DNA of 64,000 nt, taken from contig NZ_NSGE01000001.1 in the NCBI RefSeq assembly GCF_002294985.1, positions 434,001-498,000 of the forward strand, written 5' to 3'. Shown here piece by piece: positions 45,001-53,739 of the stretch. A program made the position numbers and the translations under genes. The stretch is from Mesorhizobium sp. WSM3862. Its GTDB lineage: Bacteria; Pseudomonadota; Alphaproteobacteria; Rhizobiales; Rhizobiaceae. The notes beneath the pieces are model-generated. The model ran no database searches. It was given only the letters and a program-made list of their open reading frames with translations, and was not told where the DNA came from. How positions within the stretch are numbered: the first letter of the stretch is position 1; every line of letters starts with the position of its first letter.

Positions 45001-45519
45001 TCCGCGCACCGCGAACTCGCCGACGTTGCGCACGGTCGGCACGCGCTCGAAACCGGAATTCTCCAGCCGCGCGATCAGCACGTTCATGTCGATCTGGTTG
45101 CCGGGCTTGGCATGGAAGGTCTGCGCCTCGATCAGCTCGGCCGGCGGAATGCGCTGCAAGAGCGCATTGGCCGTCGTGAGGATCACCGCGCGGTGCGGCT
45201 TTTTCGCCAGCGCAATGATGGCGGAGAGCGCGTCGAGGCGCCGCGCGGCGGCATCCGCGCCCGGCGAGACACGATCGTAAGGCAGGCAGTCCCAGGCAGG
45301 CAGTTCCAGAACCGGCAGGCCGGGCGCGGCAAAGGCGAGCGCATCGATGATCGCCGGCAGCCGCTGGCCGTCGCGCGCGACGAACAGCACCGGCTTGTCG
45401 GGCGCGATCTCCTGCGCCGTCCGCGCCAGCGCGAAAGCTTCGTAACCGTCAGCGACGCCATCGACGATGAACTGGCCGGCGCGGCCCTTCGGCAGGCCAA
45501 TGGAGGGAATGAGACTCAT
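42022..45519 (-). CDS. mfd: Transcription-repair coupling factor Mfd
   Basis: The 1165-residue translocase removes RNA polymerase stalled at DNA lesions and recruits UvrA. Order: UvrB-like homology region (MSLIPSIGLPKG... VILTTANALLQ), RNA-polymerase-interacting domain (SLSSGDIVVHADHGIGRF), helicase core with Walker A VCGDVGFGKTEVALRAA near residue 645, DEEQHFG box, HGQMPAGELDDIM and the TRG motif, and the C-terminal UvrA-binding region. Length is normal for Mfd. It starts 8 bp after the sdhE stop and shares its transcript. Confidence 0.96.
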   Translation of the reverse strand: MSLIPSIGLPKGRAGQFIVDGVADGYEAFALARTAQEIAPDKPVLFVARDGQRLPAIIDALAFAAPGLPVLELPAWDCLPYDRVSPGADAAARRLDALSAIIALAKKPHRAVILTTANALLQRIPPAELIEAQTFHAKPGNQIDMNVLIARLENSGFERVPTVRNVGEFAVRGGILDLFAPGWSEALRLDFFGDTLESIRVFDVATQRTTGQRKSMALQAMSEVALTPETISRFRRSYIEAFGAPSRDDALYAAVSEGRRFAGMEHWLPFFYEQLETVFDYLPDAPVIFDHLAHEALAERHTLILDHYEARRKQADGALKDAVPYKPVAPDLLYLSPENLKASLGPREDIDFTVFDAPDVGGKKVFHAGSRQGRSFAEERADPNSNVFDVVVKHIADERAARRRVIVAGWTEGSLDRLGQILAEHHLGNLKPVATLSEVEKLEPGQAGLAVLPLESGFETDGMVVVAEQDILGDRLIRRSKRKKRASDFIAEASSLSSGDIVVHADHGIGRFVGLRTIEAVGAPHDCLEIHYAGDDRLFLPVENIELLSRYGSDSAEAPLDKLGGGAWQARKARLKKRLLDMAGQLIRIAAERQMRAAPAMIPADGLYGEFAARFPYEETDDQQTAIDSVMDDLGAGKPMDRLVCGDVGFGKTEVALRAAFIAAMEGFQVAVVVPTTLLSRQHFKTFSQRFSGLPIRVAQASRLVGSKELAETKKGVADGTVDIVVGTHALLGSSISFKNLGLLIIDEEQHFGVKHKERLKELKNDVHVLTLSATPIPRTLQLALTGVRELSLIATPPVDRMAVRTFISPFDPLVIRETLLRERYRGGHSFYVVPRISDLAEIHDFLRESVPELKVAVAHGQMPAGELDDIMNAFYDGQYDVLLSTTIVESGLDIPTANTLIIHRADMFGLAQLYQLRGRVGRSKVRAYALFTLPANRKLTDTAERRLKVLQSLDTLGAGFQLASHDLDIRGAGNLLGEEQSGHIKEVGFELYQQMLEEAVAEVKDSGEVLDGGWSPQIAVGTAVMIPESYVPDLQLRMALYRRLGDLETTEEIDGFGAELIDRFGPLPEEVTHLLKIVFIKALCRKANVEKLDAGPKGVVIHFRKREFPNPVGLVKFIGEQGSLAKIRADHSVVFMRDWPNAEKRLAGSAVVMTQLARLVDKAA

Positions 45520-45526
45520 GCTTCTT

Positions 45527-45814
45527 TCAAAATGTCATGGTCCGGCGCGACGCCAGGATCTTCTGCAGCACCGCGCAATCGATATCGGGCGGAACCGGGC
45601 ACTCGCCGGTGATCATCGGCAGGAATTCGGTGTCGGGGATTTCGAGGAGCTTTTCATATTGGTCGATTTCGTCGCCGGTCAAGGCGCCGATCTCGGCATC
45701 GGCGAAGCATCCCAGGATGAGATCCATCTCGCGCATGCCGCGATGCCAGGAGCGGAACAGCAGCTTGCGGCGGCGGACGTCCAGTCCCTCGCTTGATCGC
45801 TGTGTTCCGGTCAT
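45527..45814 (-). CDS. sdhE: FAD assembly factor SdhE
   Basis: A 95-residue protein starting MTGTQRSSEGLDVRRRKLLF. It contains the SdhE signature RSWHRGMREMDLILG (RGxxE) on the face that assists covalent FAD attachment to succinate dehydrogenase, followed by FADAEIGALTGDEIDQYEKLLEIPD. Length and motif are diagnostic for this small helical family. It is immediately upstream of mfd (7 bp), a conserved alphaproteobacterial pairing, and divergent from recG. Confidence 0.92.
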   Translation of the reverse strand: MTGTQRSSEGLDVRRRKLLFRSWHRGMREMDLILGCFADAEIGALTGDEIDQYEKLLEIPDTEFLPMITGECPVPPDIDCAVLQKILASRRTMTF

Positions 45815-45907
45815 CGCGCTGCATCCCTGTTCGAAGCGGCGCATATAGCGTGGATAGAGGACGGTGTCAGCCTTTGCGCTGCGGCCTCCGCGACATAAGC
45901 TGACGAG

Positions 45908-48016
45908 ATGCGTCCTTCCATCCTCGATCCCCTGTTCGTCCCGATCACCTCGCTCGCCGGCGTCGGCCAGAAGGTCGGGACCATGATCGAACGTGTCGTG
46001 CCGGCCGATCTCGGCGACCGCGCCGCGCGCGCCGCCGATCTTCTGTTCGTGCTCCCCAACGCGGTTATCGACCGCCGCAACCGGCCTGGCATCGCGCTAG
46101 CGGCCGAAGGCCAGATCGTAACACTCGAGGTGCGGGTCGACCGTCACCAGCCGCCGCCGCGCGGCAACAGGTCCGTGCCCTACCGGATCTACGCCCATGA
46201 CGACACCGGCGAGATCGCGTTGACCTTCTTCCATGCCCATGCCGCCTATCTGCAGAAGATGCTGCCTGAGGGCGAGCGCGTCGTAATCTCCGGCCGCATG
46301 GAATGGTTCAACGGCCGCCCGACCATGGTTCATCCCGACCATATCGCGCCGCTCGACGAGGCCGAGGGCCTGCCGCTGGTCGAGCCCGTCTATCCGCTAA
46401 CCGCCGGCCTGTCCGCAAAAGTGCTGCGCCGCGCCATCGGACAGGCGCTCGGCCGCTTGCCGGAACTGCCGGAATGGCAGGACGACGCCTTCATGCGCCG
46501 CCACACCTTTCCGTCCTTCGGCGCTGCGCTGACCCGCATCCACTATCCCAAGGACCCGATCGACGTTGCCGTCGAGGGTGCGGCCTGGCGGCGCCTGGCC
46601 TATGACGAGCTCCTAGCAGGACAGGTGTCGCTGGCGCTGGTGCGCGCCAGAATCCGCCGCCTTTCGGGCCGGCCGCTGGTCGGCGATGGAAGCGTTGTCG
46701 AGAAACTGCGCGCTGCCCTGCCCTACAGGCTCACCCCCAGCCAGGAATTCGCGCTCGGCGAAATCAACGCCGACCTGGCCGAACCCGAACGCATGCTGCG
46801 TCTGCTGCAGGGCGATGTCGGCTCCGGCAAGACGGTGGTCGCGCTGCTTGCCATGGGGCGCGCGGTCGAGGCAGGCGGCCAGGCTGCGCTGATGGCGCCG
46901 ACCGAAATCCTGGCGCGGCAGCATCTGGCGACCATCGCCCCGCTGGCGGAAAAAGCCGGCCTCAGCGTCGCCGTCCTTACCGGCCGCGAGAAGGGCCGCG
47001 AACGCGCCGAAACACTGGAAGGCCTCGCCAGCGGTGCGATCGACATCGTCGTCGGCACGCACGCGCTGTTCCAGGAGACGGTGACCTTCCACGACCTCGT
47101 GCTTGCCGTCGTCGACGAGCAGCACCGCTTCGGTGTCCACCAGCGTCTCGCCATCACCGCCAAAGGCGACGCGCCCGATATGCTGGTGATGACGGCGACG
47201 CCCATTCCGCGCACGCTGGTGCTGACCGCCTTCGGCGACATGGATGTCTCGAAGCTCACCGAAAAGCCGGCGGGCCGCCAGCCGATACGCACCGTCACTT
47301 TGCCAATGGAGAGGCTGGACGAGTTAGTCGGGCGCATGGTCGACGCCGTCGCCGAGGGTCAGAAGATCTACTGGATCTGTCCGCTGGTCGAGGAATCCGA
47401 AGAGATCAAGCTGATGTCGGCGGAAGACCGCTTCGCTTCGCTGAAGCCGCTCTTCGGCGACCAGATCGGCCTCGTCCATGGCCGCATGAAGGGCGCGGAG
47501 AAGGACGATGCGATGCGCGCCTTCAAGCAGGGCGAAACGCGCATATTGATCGCCACCACCGTCATCGAAGTCGGTGTCGACGTGCCGGACGCCACGATCA
47601 TCGTCATCGAGCATGCCGAGCGCTTCGGCCTTGCCCAGTTGCACCAGTTGCGTGGACGGGTCGGGCGCGGCGACAAGCCCTCATCCTGCGTGCTGCTCTA
47701 CAAGGATCCGCTCGGTGAGACGGCGAAGCGCCGGCTGTCGGTCATGCGCGAGACGGAGGACGGCTTTCGCATCGCCGAGGAGGATCTGAAGCTGCGCGGC
47801 GAAGGCGAGCTGCTGGGCACCCGCCAGTCCGGCACGCCAGGTTTCCAGGTCGCGCGCATCGAGTTCCATGCCGACCTGCTCGAAGCCGCTCGCGACGACG
47901 CACGGCTGATCCTGTCGCGCGACCCCGAATTGCAGTCTGGGCGCGGCGAGGCGCTTAGGCTGTTGCTCTACCTGTTCGGGCGCGACGAGGCGGTGCGGCT
48001 GCTGCGCGCCGGCTGA
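45908..48016 (+). CDS. recG: ATP-dependent DNA helicase RecG
   Basis: The 702-residue helicase remodels replication forks and branched recombination intermediates. The N-terminal wedge (OB-fold) domain lies at about 50-150. Helicase motifs: Q-motif RLTPSQEFALGEI, Walker A GDVGSGKTVVA (about 302), DEQHRFG box at about 402, TATPIPRTL, and the C-terminal TRG region VIEVGVDVPDAT, QLRGRVGRGD, LLGTRQSG. Length matches alphaproteobacterial RecG. It is divergent from sdhE (93 bp) and its last 49 bp overlap the converging DUF502 gene. Confidence 0.95.
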   Translation: MRPSILDPLFVPITSLAGVGQKVGTMIERVVPADLGDRAARAADLLFVLPNAVIDRRNRPGIALAAEGQIVTLEVRVDRHQPPPRGNRSVPYRIYAHDDTGEIALTFFHAHAAYLQKMLPEGERVVISGRMEWFNGRPTMVHPDHIAPLDEAEGLPLVEPVYPLTAGLSAKVLRRAIGQALGRLPELPEWQDDAFMRRHTFPSFGAALTRIHYPKDPIDVAVEGAAWRRLAYDELLAGQVSLALVRARIRRLSGRPLVGDGSVVEKLRAALPYRLTPSQEFALGEINADLAEPERMLRLLQGDVGSGKTVVALLAMGRAVEAGGQAALMAPTEILARQHLATIAPLAEKAGLSVAVLTGREKGRERAETLEGLASGAIDIVVGTHALFQETVTFHDLVLAVVDEQHRFGVHQRLAITAKGDAPDMLVMTATPIPRTLVLTAFGDMDVSKLTEKPAGRQPIRTVTLPMERLDELVGRMVDAVAEGQKIYWICPLVEESEEIKLMSAEDRFASLKPLFGDQIGLVHGRMKGAEKDDAMRAFKQGETRILIATTVIEVGVDVPDATIIVIEHAERFGLAQLHQLRGRVGRGDKPSSCVLLYKDPLGETAKRRLSVMRETEDGFRIAEEDLKLRGEGELLGTRQSGTPGFQVARIEFHADLLEAARDDARLILSRDPELQSGRGEALRLLLYLFGRDEAVRLLRAG

Positions 48017-48723
48017 GCCGCGCCCAGCGCCGGATTGGCAAGCGGCCCTTCGATCGGCTCGCCGTTCAGCGTCACCAGCTTGGCCTTGACCTCCGGCGCC
48101 ACCATGCCGGCCGAAACGATCAGCTTGGCGCCGTCCTCGATCGTCATGTCGAGCAGCACGATCTCGGATTTATAAACATACATCAGGAAGCCTGTGGTCG
48201 GGTTCGGCGTGCAGGGCATGAACACCGCGATCAACGGATCGCCTTCCTGGTCGAGCTTCTGGTTGATCTCCGTTTCCTTCTCGCTGGCGACGAAGACCAG
48301 CGACCAGACTCCCTTGCGCGGATATTCGACCAGCCCGACCTGGCGGAACATGTCGCCCTTGTTTGACAGCACCGTCTCGAAAATCTGCTTCAGGGAGCGG
48401 TAGATGCCGCGCACCAGCGGCATGCGGCCAAGCAGCCGCTCGCCGAAATTGACGATTGCGCGGCCGACGATGTTGGCCGTCATGAAACCGATGAACGTGA
48501 TCAGCACCAGCGCCACGATCAGCCCGAAGCCGGGGACCGGAAACGGCAGGTAGGTGTCGGGGTTGTAGCGGGCGGGAATGTAGGGCTTCACCCAAGAATC
48601 GACCCAGCCGATGAGCGACCAGGCGATGTAGGCGGTGATCGCCAGCGGCGCGCAGACGATGAAGCCTGTCAGGAAGTAATTCCTGAGCCGGGTCATGCCA
48701 GAGGTCTTCAGGGCGTCGGACAT
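47968..48723 (-). CDS. DUF502 family membrane protein
   Basis: A 251-residue protein with two membrane helices (YFLTGFIVCAPLAITAYIAW and PGFGLIVALVLITFIGFMTA), then a soluble domain with GERLLGRMPLVRGIYRSLKQIFETV, VEYPRKGVWSLVFV and MPCTPNPTTGFLMYV, the signatures of DUF502. Function unknown; a membrane role is inferred. The last 16 codons overlap the end of recG in antisense, so the C-terminal tail (ARSSRTASSRPNR) may be evolutionarily unconstrained. Confidence 0.88.
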   Translation of the reverse strand: MSDALKTSGMTRLRNYFLTGFIVCAPLAITAYIAWSLIGWVDSWVKPYIPARYNPDTYLPFPVPGFGLIVALVLITFIGFMTANIVGRAIVNFGERLLGRMPLVRGIYRSLKQIFETVLSNKGDMFRQVGLVEYPRKGVWSLVFVASEKETEINQKLDQEGDPLIAVFMPCTPNPTTGFLMYVYKSEIVLLDMTIEDGAKLIVSAGMVAPEVKAKLVTLNGEPIEGPLANPALGAAQPARSSRTASSRPNR

Positions 48724-48870
48724 AGGATCACCGCGGCGCAGATTGCGGTTGAACTTTAGTGAACCGCAATTCGGTTTGGAACTGCGAAGTTTTTAAAGAG
48801 CGCGCTCTATGAAGCGGCTTTCAGCGTTCCAAATGAAGCTCCTGCGTTCGCGACTGGCTGCAACACCCCT

Positions 48871-48953
48871 CCCTTCGTCATCCACGCGCGGAGCAAGGAG
48901 CGAAGCGACGCGGCGTAGACCCGAGGATCCATTCCGCGACGCCCGCCGAGGAG
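48871..48953. repeat. Intergenic dispersed repeat (CTTCGTCATCC... type)
   Basis: The segment CTTCGTCATCCACGCGCGG, GCAAGGAGCGAAGCGACGCG, GCGTAGACCCGAGGATCCA and TTCCGCGACG matches, from memory, a repeat very common between Mesorhizobium genes. Only one copy is in the window, so its dispersed nature is inferred rather than shown. Confidence 0.5.
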
Positions 48954-49014
48954 TGAAAGGGCCATCGGCAAGCCATACTTCGAACTACGGTGCCCAAAAG
49001 AAGCAGTGACAGTG

Positions 49015-50838
49015 CTATTCGACCGTGACCGATTTCGCCAGATTGCGCGGCTGGTCGACATCCGTGCCCATGAACACCGCGGTGAAATAGGCGAGCATCT
49101 GGATCGGCAGCGCGTAGATGATCGGCGCGATGATCTCAGGTACTTCGGGCAGGATGATCGTCTCCATCGACTTGATGCCGGCCTGGGCCGCGCCCTTGGC
49201 GTCGGTGATCAGGATGATCTTGCCGCCGCGCGCCGCGACTTCCTGCATGTTGGAAACCGTCTTTTCGAAGATGCGGTCATGCGGCGCGATCACGATAACC
49301 GGCATGTTTTCGTCGATCAGCGCAATCGGTCCGTGCTTCAGCTCGCCGCCGGCATAGCCTTCGGCGTGGATGTAGGAGATTTCCTTGAGCTTCAGCGCCC
49401 CTTCCATGGCTAGTGGAAAATTGGTGTCGCGGCCGAGATAGAGCACGTCCTTGTAGCGGGACAGCTCACGCGAGATGCGTTCGATCTGCTCGTCGAGCTT
49501 CAGCACCTGTGTGGCAAAGCGCGGCGCCTCGGAAAGCTCGCGCACCAGCCGCTTCTCCTCATCGCGCGAGATCGTCCCGCGCGCCACGCCGGCCCGCACT
49601 GCGAGCGAGGCCAGCACGGAGAGCTGGCAGGTGAAAGCCTTCGTCGAGGCGACTCCGATCTCCGGCCCGGCAAGCGTCGGCAGCACGACGTCGGATTCGC
49701 GCGCCATGGTCGATTCGCGCACATTGACGACCGCGCCGATCTTCATGCCGGCCTGGCGGCAGTAGCGCAGGGAAGCCAGCGTGTCGGCGGTCTCGCCCGA
49801 CTGCGATATGAAGAACGCCGCGTCGTTCCCGGACAACGGCATCTCGCGGTAACGGAATTCCGAGGCGACGTCGATGTCGACCGGCAGCCGCGCATAGCGC
49901 TCGAACCAGTATTTGCTGATCAGCCCGGCCAGATAGGCGGTGCCGCAGGCCGAGAGCGCCAACCGGCCGATCTTGGCAAAGTCGAAGGGCAGATCGAGCG
50001 GCCTCGACACGCCGGAGACGAAATCGACATAATGCGCCAGCGTGTGCGAGATCACCTCCGGCTGCTCATGGATTTCCTTTTCCATGAAATGGCGGCGGTT
50101 GCCCTTGTCGACCATGAAGCTGGTCGAGAGCGACTGCTGGCGCTTGCGGTCGACCTTGTTGCCGTCGGCGTCATAGATGGTGACGCTGTTGCGACGCACT
50201 TCCGCCCAGTCGCCATCTTCGAGATAGGTGACTGCGTTGGTGAAAGGCGCCAGCGCGATCGCGTCCGAGCCCAAAAACATCTCGCCGTCGCCATGGCCGA
50301 CGGCAAGCGGCGGACCGTTGCGGGCGCCGACGATCAGATCCTCGTCGCCCTTGAACATGATCGCCAGCGCAAACGCGCCCGAGAGCCGCTTCAATGCCTG
50401 GTGCGCTGCCTGGACCGGCTTCAGCCCCTTGGCGAGCTCCCGCGCCACCAGATGCGCGACGACCTCGGTGTCCGTCTGAGAGGCGCATTTGTAGCCATCG
50501 CGGGAGAGGTCGTCGCGCAGTTCGGCGAAGTTCTCGATGATGCCGTTGTGGACGATCGCGACGCCTTCGGAAAAATGCGGATGCGCATTGGTCTCGTTCG
50601 GCACGCCATGGGTCGCCCAGCGCGTGTGGCCGATGCCGATCGTGCCTTCCAGCGGATCCTCTTTCAGCCGGCGTTCAAGATTGATCAGCTTGCCTTCGGC
50701 GCGGCGGCGGCCGAGCGTGCCATTCTCGATGGTGGCGACGCCGGCCGAGTCATAGCCGCGATATTCGAGCCGCTTCAGCGCATCGACGATCAGCGGCGCG
50801 ACCTGTGAATGGCCGACAATTCCAACGATACCGCACAT
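49015..50838 (-). CDS. glmS: Glutamine--fructose-6-phosphate aminotransferase (isomerizing)
   Basis: The 607-residue enzyme makes glucosamine 6-phosphate for peptidoglycan and LPS. The N-terminal glutaminase starts MCGIVGIVG with the catalytic Cys2, and GIGHTRWATHG and LEDGDWAEV follow. The isomerase half has two SIS domains (about 285-425 and 457-598) with SACGTAYLAGL, FISQSGETADT, VASTKAFTCQ and the C-terminal NLAKSVTVE. Length is standard. It lies 233 bp downstream of glmU on the same strand, so both amino-sugar genes are adjacent. Confidence 0.96.
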   Translation of the reverse strand: MCGIVGIVGHSQVAPLIVDALKRLEYRGYDSAGVATIENGTLGRRRAEGKLINLERRLKEDPLEGTIGIGHTRWATHGVPNETNAHPHFSEGVAIVHNGIIENFAELRDDLSRDGYKCASQTDTEVVAHLVARELAKGLKPVQAAHQALKRLSGAFALAIMFKGDEDLIVGARNGPPLAVGHGDGEMFLGSDAIALAPFTNAVTYLEDGDWAEVRRNSVTIYDADGNKVDRKRQQSLSTSFMVDKGNRRHFMEKEIHEQPEVISHTLAHYVDFVSGVSRPLDLPFDFAKIGRLALSACGTAYLAGLISKYWFERYARLPVDIDVASEFRYREMPLSGNDAAFFISQSGETADTLASLRYCRQAGMKIGAVVNVRESTMARESDVVLPTLAGPEIGVASTKAFTCQLSVLASLAVRAGVARGTISRDEEKRLVRELSEAPRFATQVLKLDEQIERISRELSRYKDVLYLGRDTNFPLAMEGALKLKEISYIHAEGYAGGELKHGPIALIDENMPVIVIAPHDRIFEKTVSNMQEVAARGGKIILITDAKGAAQAGIKSMETIILPEVPEIIAPIIYALPIQMLAYFTAVFMGTDVDQPRNLAKSVTVE

Positions 50839-51071
50839 GCGCTGCCCCCGATTCCCTGCGAAAACCCAGCGCTATCTACGGATGGCCGGCCTGCCGCGAA
50901 AGTCACTTTGCGTTTCGTTCGGTGTCACCCGGAACGGTTTTGCGACTGATGCACCATGACACGCCGCGCTTGCAATCCGGTTACTGCAAATGGTTGGTTT
51001 TTCGCGACGCGGTGCTCGATCATTTATGGTTGCCGCCAGCAGCGCCGGCCCGGAAAAACGTCTTTTGACAA

Positions 51072-52439
51072 TCATTCCGCTGCTCTTTTCTTGGCCGCGG
51101 CCGCCGACGCGAAGCGCTCGCGCAGTTCCTTGCCCTTACCAGGCAGGGTCTTCTGGCGGGCGCGGCCGAAGGCCAGCGCATCGTCGGGCACGCTCTCGGT
51201 GATTACGCTGCCCGAGGCGACGTAGCCACCCTTGCCGATCGTGACCGGCGCCACCAGCGCAGAGTTGGAGCCGACGAAGGCGCCCTCGCCGATATCGGTG
51301 AAGAATTTAGAGAAGCCGTCATAGTTGCAGGTGATGGTGCCGGCGCCGATATTCGCCCCGGCACCGACCCGCGCGTCGCCGATATAGGTCAGGTGGTTGA
51401 CCTTAGCCCCTTCCTCGATCGTTGCCTGCTTGACCTCGCAGAAATTGCCGACCTTGGCCTTTTGCCGCAGATCGGCGCCCGGCCGCAGCCGCGCGAACGG
51501 CCCGACATCGCAATTGGAGGCGATCGTAGCGCCTTCGATATGGCTGAAGGCGTGGATTTTCGCCCCTGAAGCGATCTTGACGCCCGGGCCGAACCAGACA
51601 TGCGGCTCGACGATCGTATCGGCACCGATCTCGGTGTCGTGCGAGAAGTAGACGGTTTCAGGCGCGATCAGCGTCACGCCGGCAAGCATCGCGTCGCGCC
51701 GCCGGCGCGCCTGCCAGATAGCTTCCGCCTCGGCGAGCTCGGCCCGGTTGTTGATGCCGAGCGCGCTTTCGAAGCTCGCCTCCGTGGCCACCACATCGAG
51801 CCCGTCCGCGCCGGCGAGCTCGACGATGTCGGTGAGATAGAACTCGCCCTTGGCATTGTTGTTGCCGACCTTGTCGAGCAGCCGAAGCGCCTGGTTGCCG
51901 GCCACCGCCATCATCCCGGCATTGCAGAAGCCGATCTTTTTTTCCGCCTCGGAGCAGTCCTTCTCCTCCCTGATGGCGACGAGACGCCCGCCCTTCTCGA
52001 TCAGCCGACCATAGCCTGTCGGACTGGGCGGGCGGAAGCCGATCACCGCAACGGCAGCACCCTCCGCCAGCTTCTGCCGCGCGGCAGCCAGCGCTGCCGC
52101 ATCGATCAGCGGCGTGTCGCCGAACATGACGAGGATGTCGTCGTAGCCCTTCGCTATCGCTTCGCGCGCGGCAAGCACCGCATGGGCCGTGCCGAGCCGC
52201 TTCTCCTGCACGAAGGTCTCGGCTTTCGGCGCGAATTTCTGCACCGCCTTCCGCATCTCGTCGGCGCCGTGGCCGATCACCAGCGCCAGACCCGTTGCCC
52301 TGGCGGCCTCAGCGGCCTTCACCACATGAGCCACCATCGGCAGGCCGGCAATGGCGTGCAGCACCTTGGGCATCGCGCTCTTCATGCGCGTACCTTCGCC
52401 GGCGGCGAGGATGACGGACAGGCAGGATCTCTGGCTCAT
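51072..52439 (-). CDS. glmU: Bifunctional GlcNAc-1-phosphate uridyltransferase / acetyltransferase
   Basis: The 455-residue enzyme acetylates glucosamine 1-phosphate and then makes UDP-GlcNAc. The uridyltransferase half starts [17 protein letters not shown] (residues 9-25), with LGTAHAV and FGDTPLI; the C-terminal half is a left-handed beta-helix with [20 protein letters not shown] and [14 protein letters not shown], which carries the acetyltransferase site. Motifs of both activities are intact. Together with glmS it forms an amino-sugar pair. Confidence 0.96.
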   Translation of the reverse strand: MSQRSCLSVILAAGEGTRMKSAMPKVLHAIAGLPMVAHVVKAAEAARATGLALVIGHGADEMRKAVQKFAPKAETFVQEKRLGTAHAVLAAREAIAKGYDDILVMFGDTPLIDAAALAAARQKLAEGAAVAVIGFRPPSPTGYGRLIEKGGRLVAIREEKDCSEAEKKIGFCNAGMMAVAGNQALRLLDKVGNNNAKGEFYLTDIVELAGADGLDVVATEASFESALGINNRAELAEAEAIWQARRRRDAMLAGVTLIAPETVYFSHDTEIGADTIVEPHVWFGPGVKIASGAKIHAFSHIEGATIASNCDVGPFARLRPGADLRQKAKVGNFCEVKQATIEEGAKVNHLTYIGDARVGAGANIGAGTITCNYDGFSKFFTDIGEGAFVGSNSALVAPVTIGKGGYVASGSVITESVPDDALAFGRARQKTLPGKGKELRERFASAAAAKKRAAE

Positions 52440-52586
52440 AGGGCAACCGTATGAAAGGATTCAAATCATCGCATGCTAGCAGCGGCGTGATGCTGCACCA
52501 ATGCGGTTAAATTCCGGTGAGACAGCGGATCACCTGGACTCTTGATCGTCGGGTCCACAATTCGATCCTGTGCACGAAGTGGCAGA

Positions 52587-53333
52587 TCACCCGAGCCGCC
52601 CGAGCGCCGGGAAGTTTTCCAGCAGCCAGTAGGATGCGCTCTGCACGCCACCGGTGAGAAAAAACACGCCGGCGACGACGAGCAGCGCGCCGATCGCTTT
52701 TTCCACGCGACCGAGATGGACGCGGAATTTTCCCAGGAAGCGCATGAAGGCGCCGGAAAACAGCGCCGCGATCAGGAAGGGGATGCCGAGCCCGAGCGAA
52801 TAGGCGGCGAGCAGCAGCGCGCCCTCGCCCACCGTCTCGCGGCCGCCGGCTAAAGTCAGGATCGGCCCCAGCACCGGGCCGATGCAGGGCGTCCAGCCGA
52901 AAGCAAAGGCCAGCCCCATGACATAGGCGGCGATCATGCTGGCCGGCTTGCCCTGCGACTGGAAGCGCGCCTCGCGCGACAAGAGCGGGATGCGCACGAT
53001 GCCGAGGAAATTCAGGCCCATGATGATGATCAGCGCGCCGGCCACCATCGCCAGCGGTTCCTGCCAGACGCGCAGCAGCCGGCCGATCGTCGAGGCGCCG
53101 GCGCCAAGCGCGACGAAGACGGTCGAGAAGCCGAGCACGAAGGCAACAGAGGCATAGAGCAGCGCGCCACGTGCGCCTTCCCGCGCCGTCGCGCCGGCGT
53201 TGCCGCGGAAATCGTCGACCGAAACGCCGGCCATGTAGCAAAGATAAGGCGGCACCAGCGGCAGCACGCACGGCGACAGGAACGAGATCGCCCCTGCTCC
53301 GACCGCGCTGACATAGCCGATGTCCAATGCCAT
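52587..53333 (-). CDS. ccdA: Cytochrome c biogenesis protein CcdA
   Basis: A 248-residue membrane protein with about six helices. The two redox Cys lie in SFLSPCVLPLVPPYL (Cys22) and AFGWTPCIGPVLGP (Cys150), the CcdA hallmark for passing electrons from thioredoxin across the membrane to periplasmic thiol-disulfide proteins. The start at 53333 (MALDIGYVSAVGAG) matches the family; the same frame is open about 150 codons further upstream, but that stretch has no family likeness. Confidence 0.92.
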   Translation of the reverse strand: MALDIGYVSAVGAGAISFLSPCVLPLVPPYLCYMAGVSVDDFRGNAGATAREGARGALLYASVAFVLGFSTVFVALGAGASTIGRLLRVWQEPLAMVAGALIIIMGLNFLGIVRIPLLSREARFQSQGKPASMIAAYVMGLAFAFGWTPCIGPVLGPILTLAGGRETVGEGALLLAAYSLGLGIPFLIAALFSGAFMRFLGKFRVHLGRVEKAIGALLVVAGVFFLTGGVQSASYWLLENFPALGRLG

Positions 53334-53739
53334 TTCACGATGCCCCGGTTGTGCTGGCGCCGATATAGCGATGCCGGCGCCCTCGTGCCAATCACCATTG
53401 TGTGGCGCGTGGTCGCTAGCCGAGGAAGAAGCGGCGGCCGCTGCGCGTTCAATGGATGGCGCGCCAGTGCCGCGTGCCGTCCGCGTACCGCCGGGCCGAT
53501 GCTGGTTCTGTCGGCGACTCCCCTCGGTAAAAGACCGAGCCAAGACACGATCCGTCGGTGCGCCAAAAAATGTGTTCTCCGCCATACACTCTAAGAGTGT
53601 ATCGCTGTCGGCCAGTTCGCAAATTGGGCCTGTCCCCTTGACCGATTGCAAAAGCACGGCCATGTGAGCGACGAAAAGAGTGGGATTTCGTCGTGCGCCG
53701 CGGAGCTCTTCCGCCGCCTCACAGCTGATAAGAGACCTC
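53334..53739. other. Intergenic region between ccdA and topA
   Basis: This 406-bp region separates the divergent ccdA and topA genes. It contains the perfect palindrome at 53584-53602 and no recognisable gene. The minus-strand frame of ccdA remains open across it, but without family likeness or a good ribosome site. Confidence 0.5.
53584..53602. promoter_or_regulatory. Perfect 8-bp palindrome, operator-like
   Basis: ATACACTC (53584-53591), spacer TAA and GAGTGTAT (53595-53602) form a perfect inverted repeat in the divergent ccdA/topA interval. The AT-rich, short-spaced symmetry is like a repressor operator, for example of TetR- or MarR-type regulators, but no regulator gene is adjacent. It could also be a decayed remnant. 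Confidence 0.4.
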
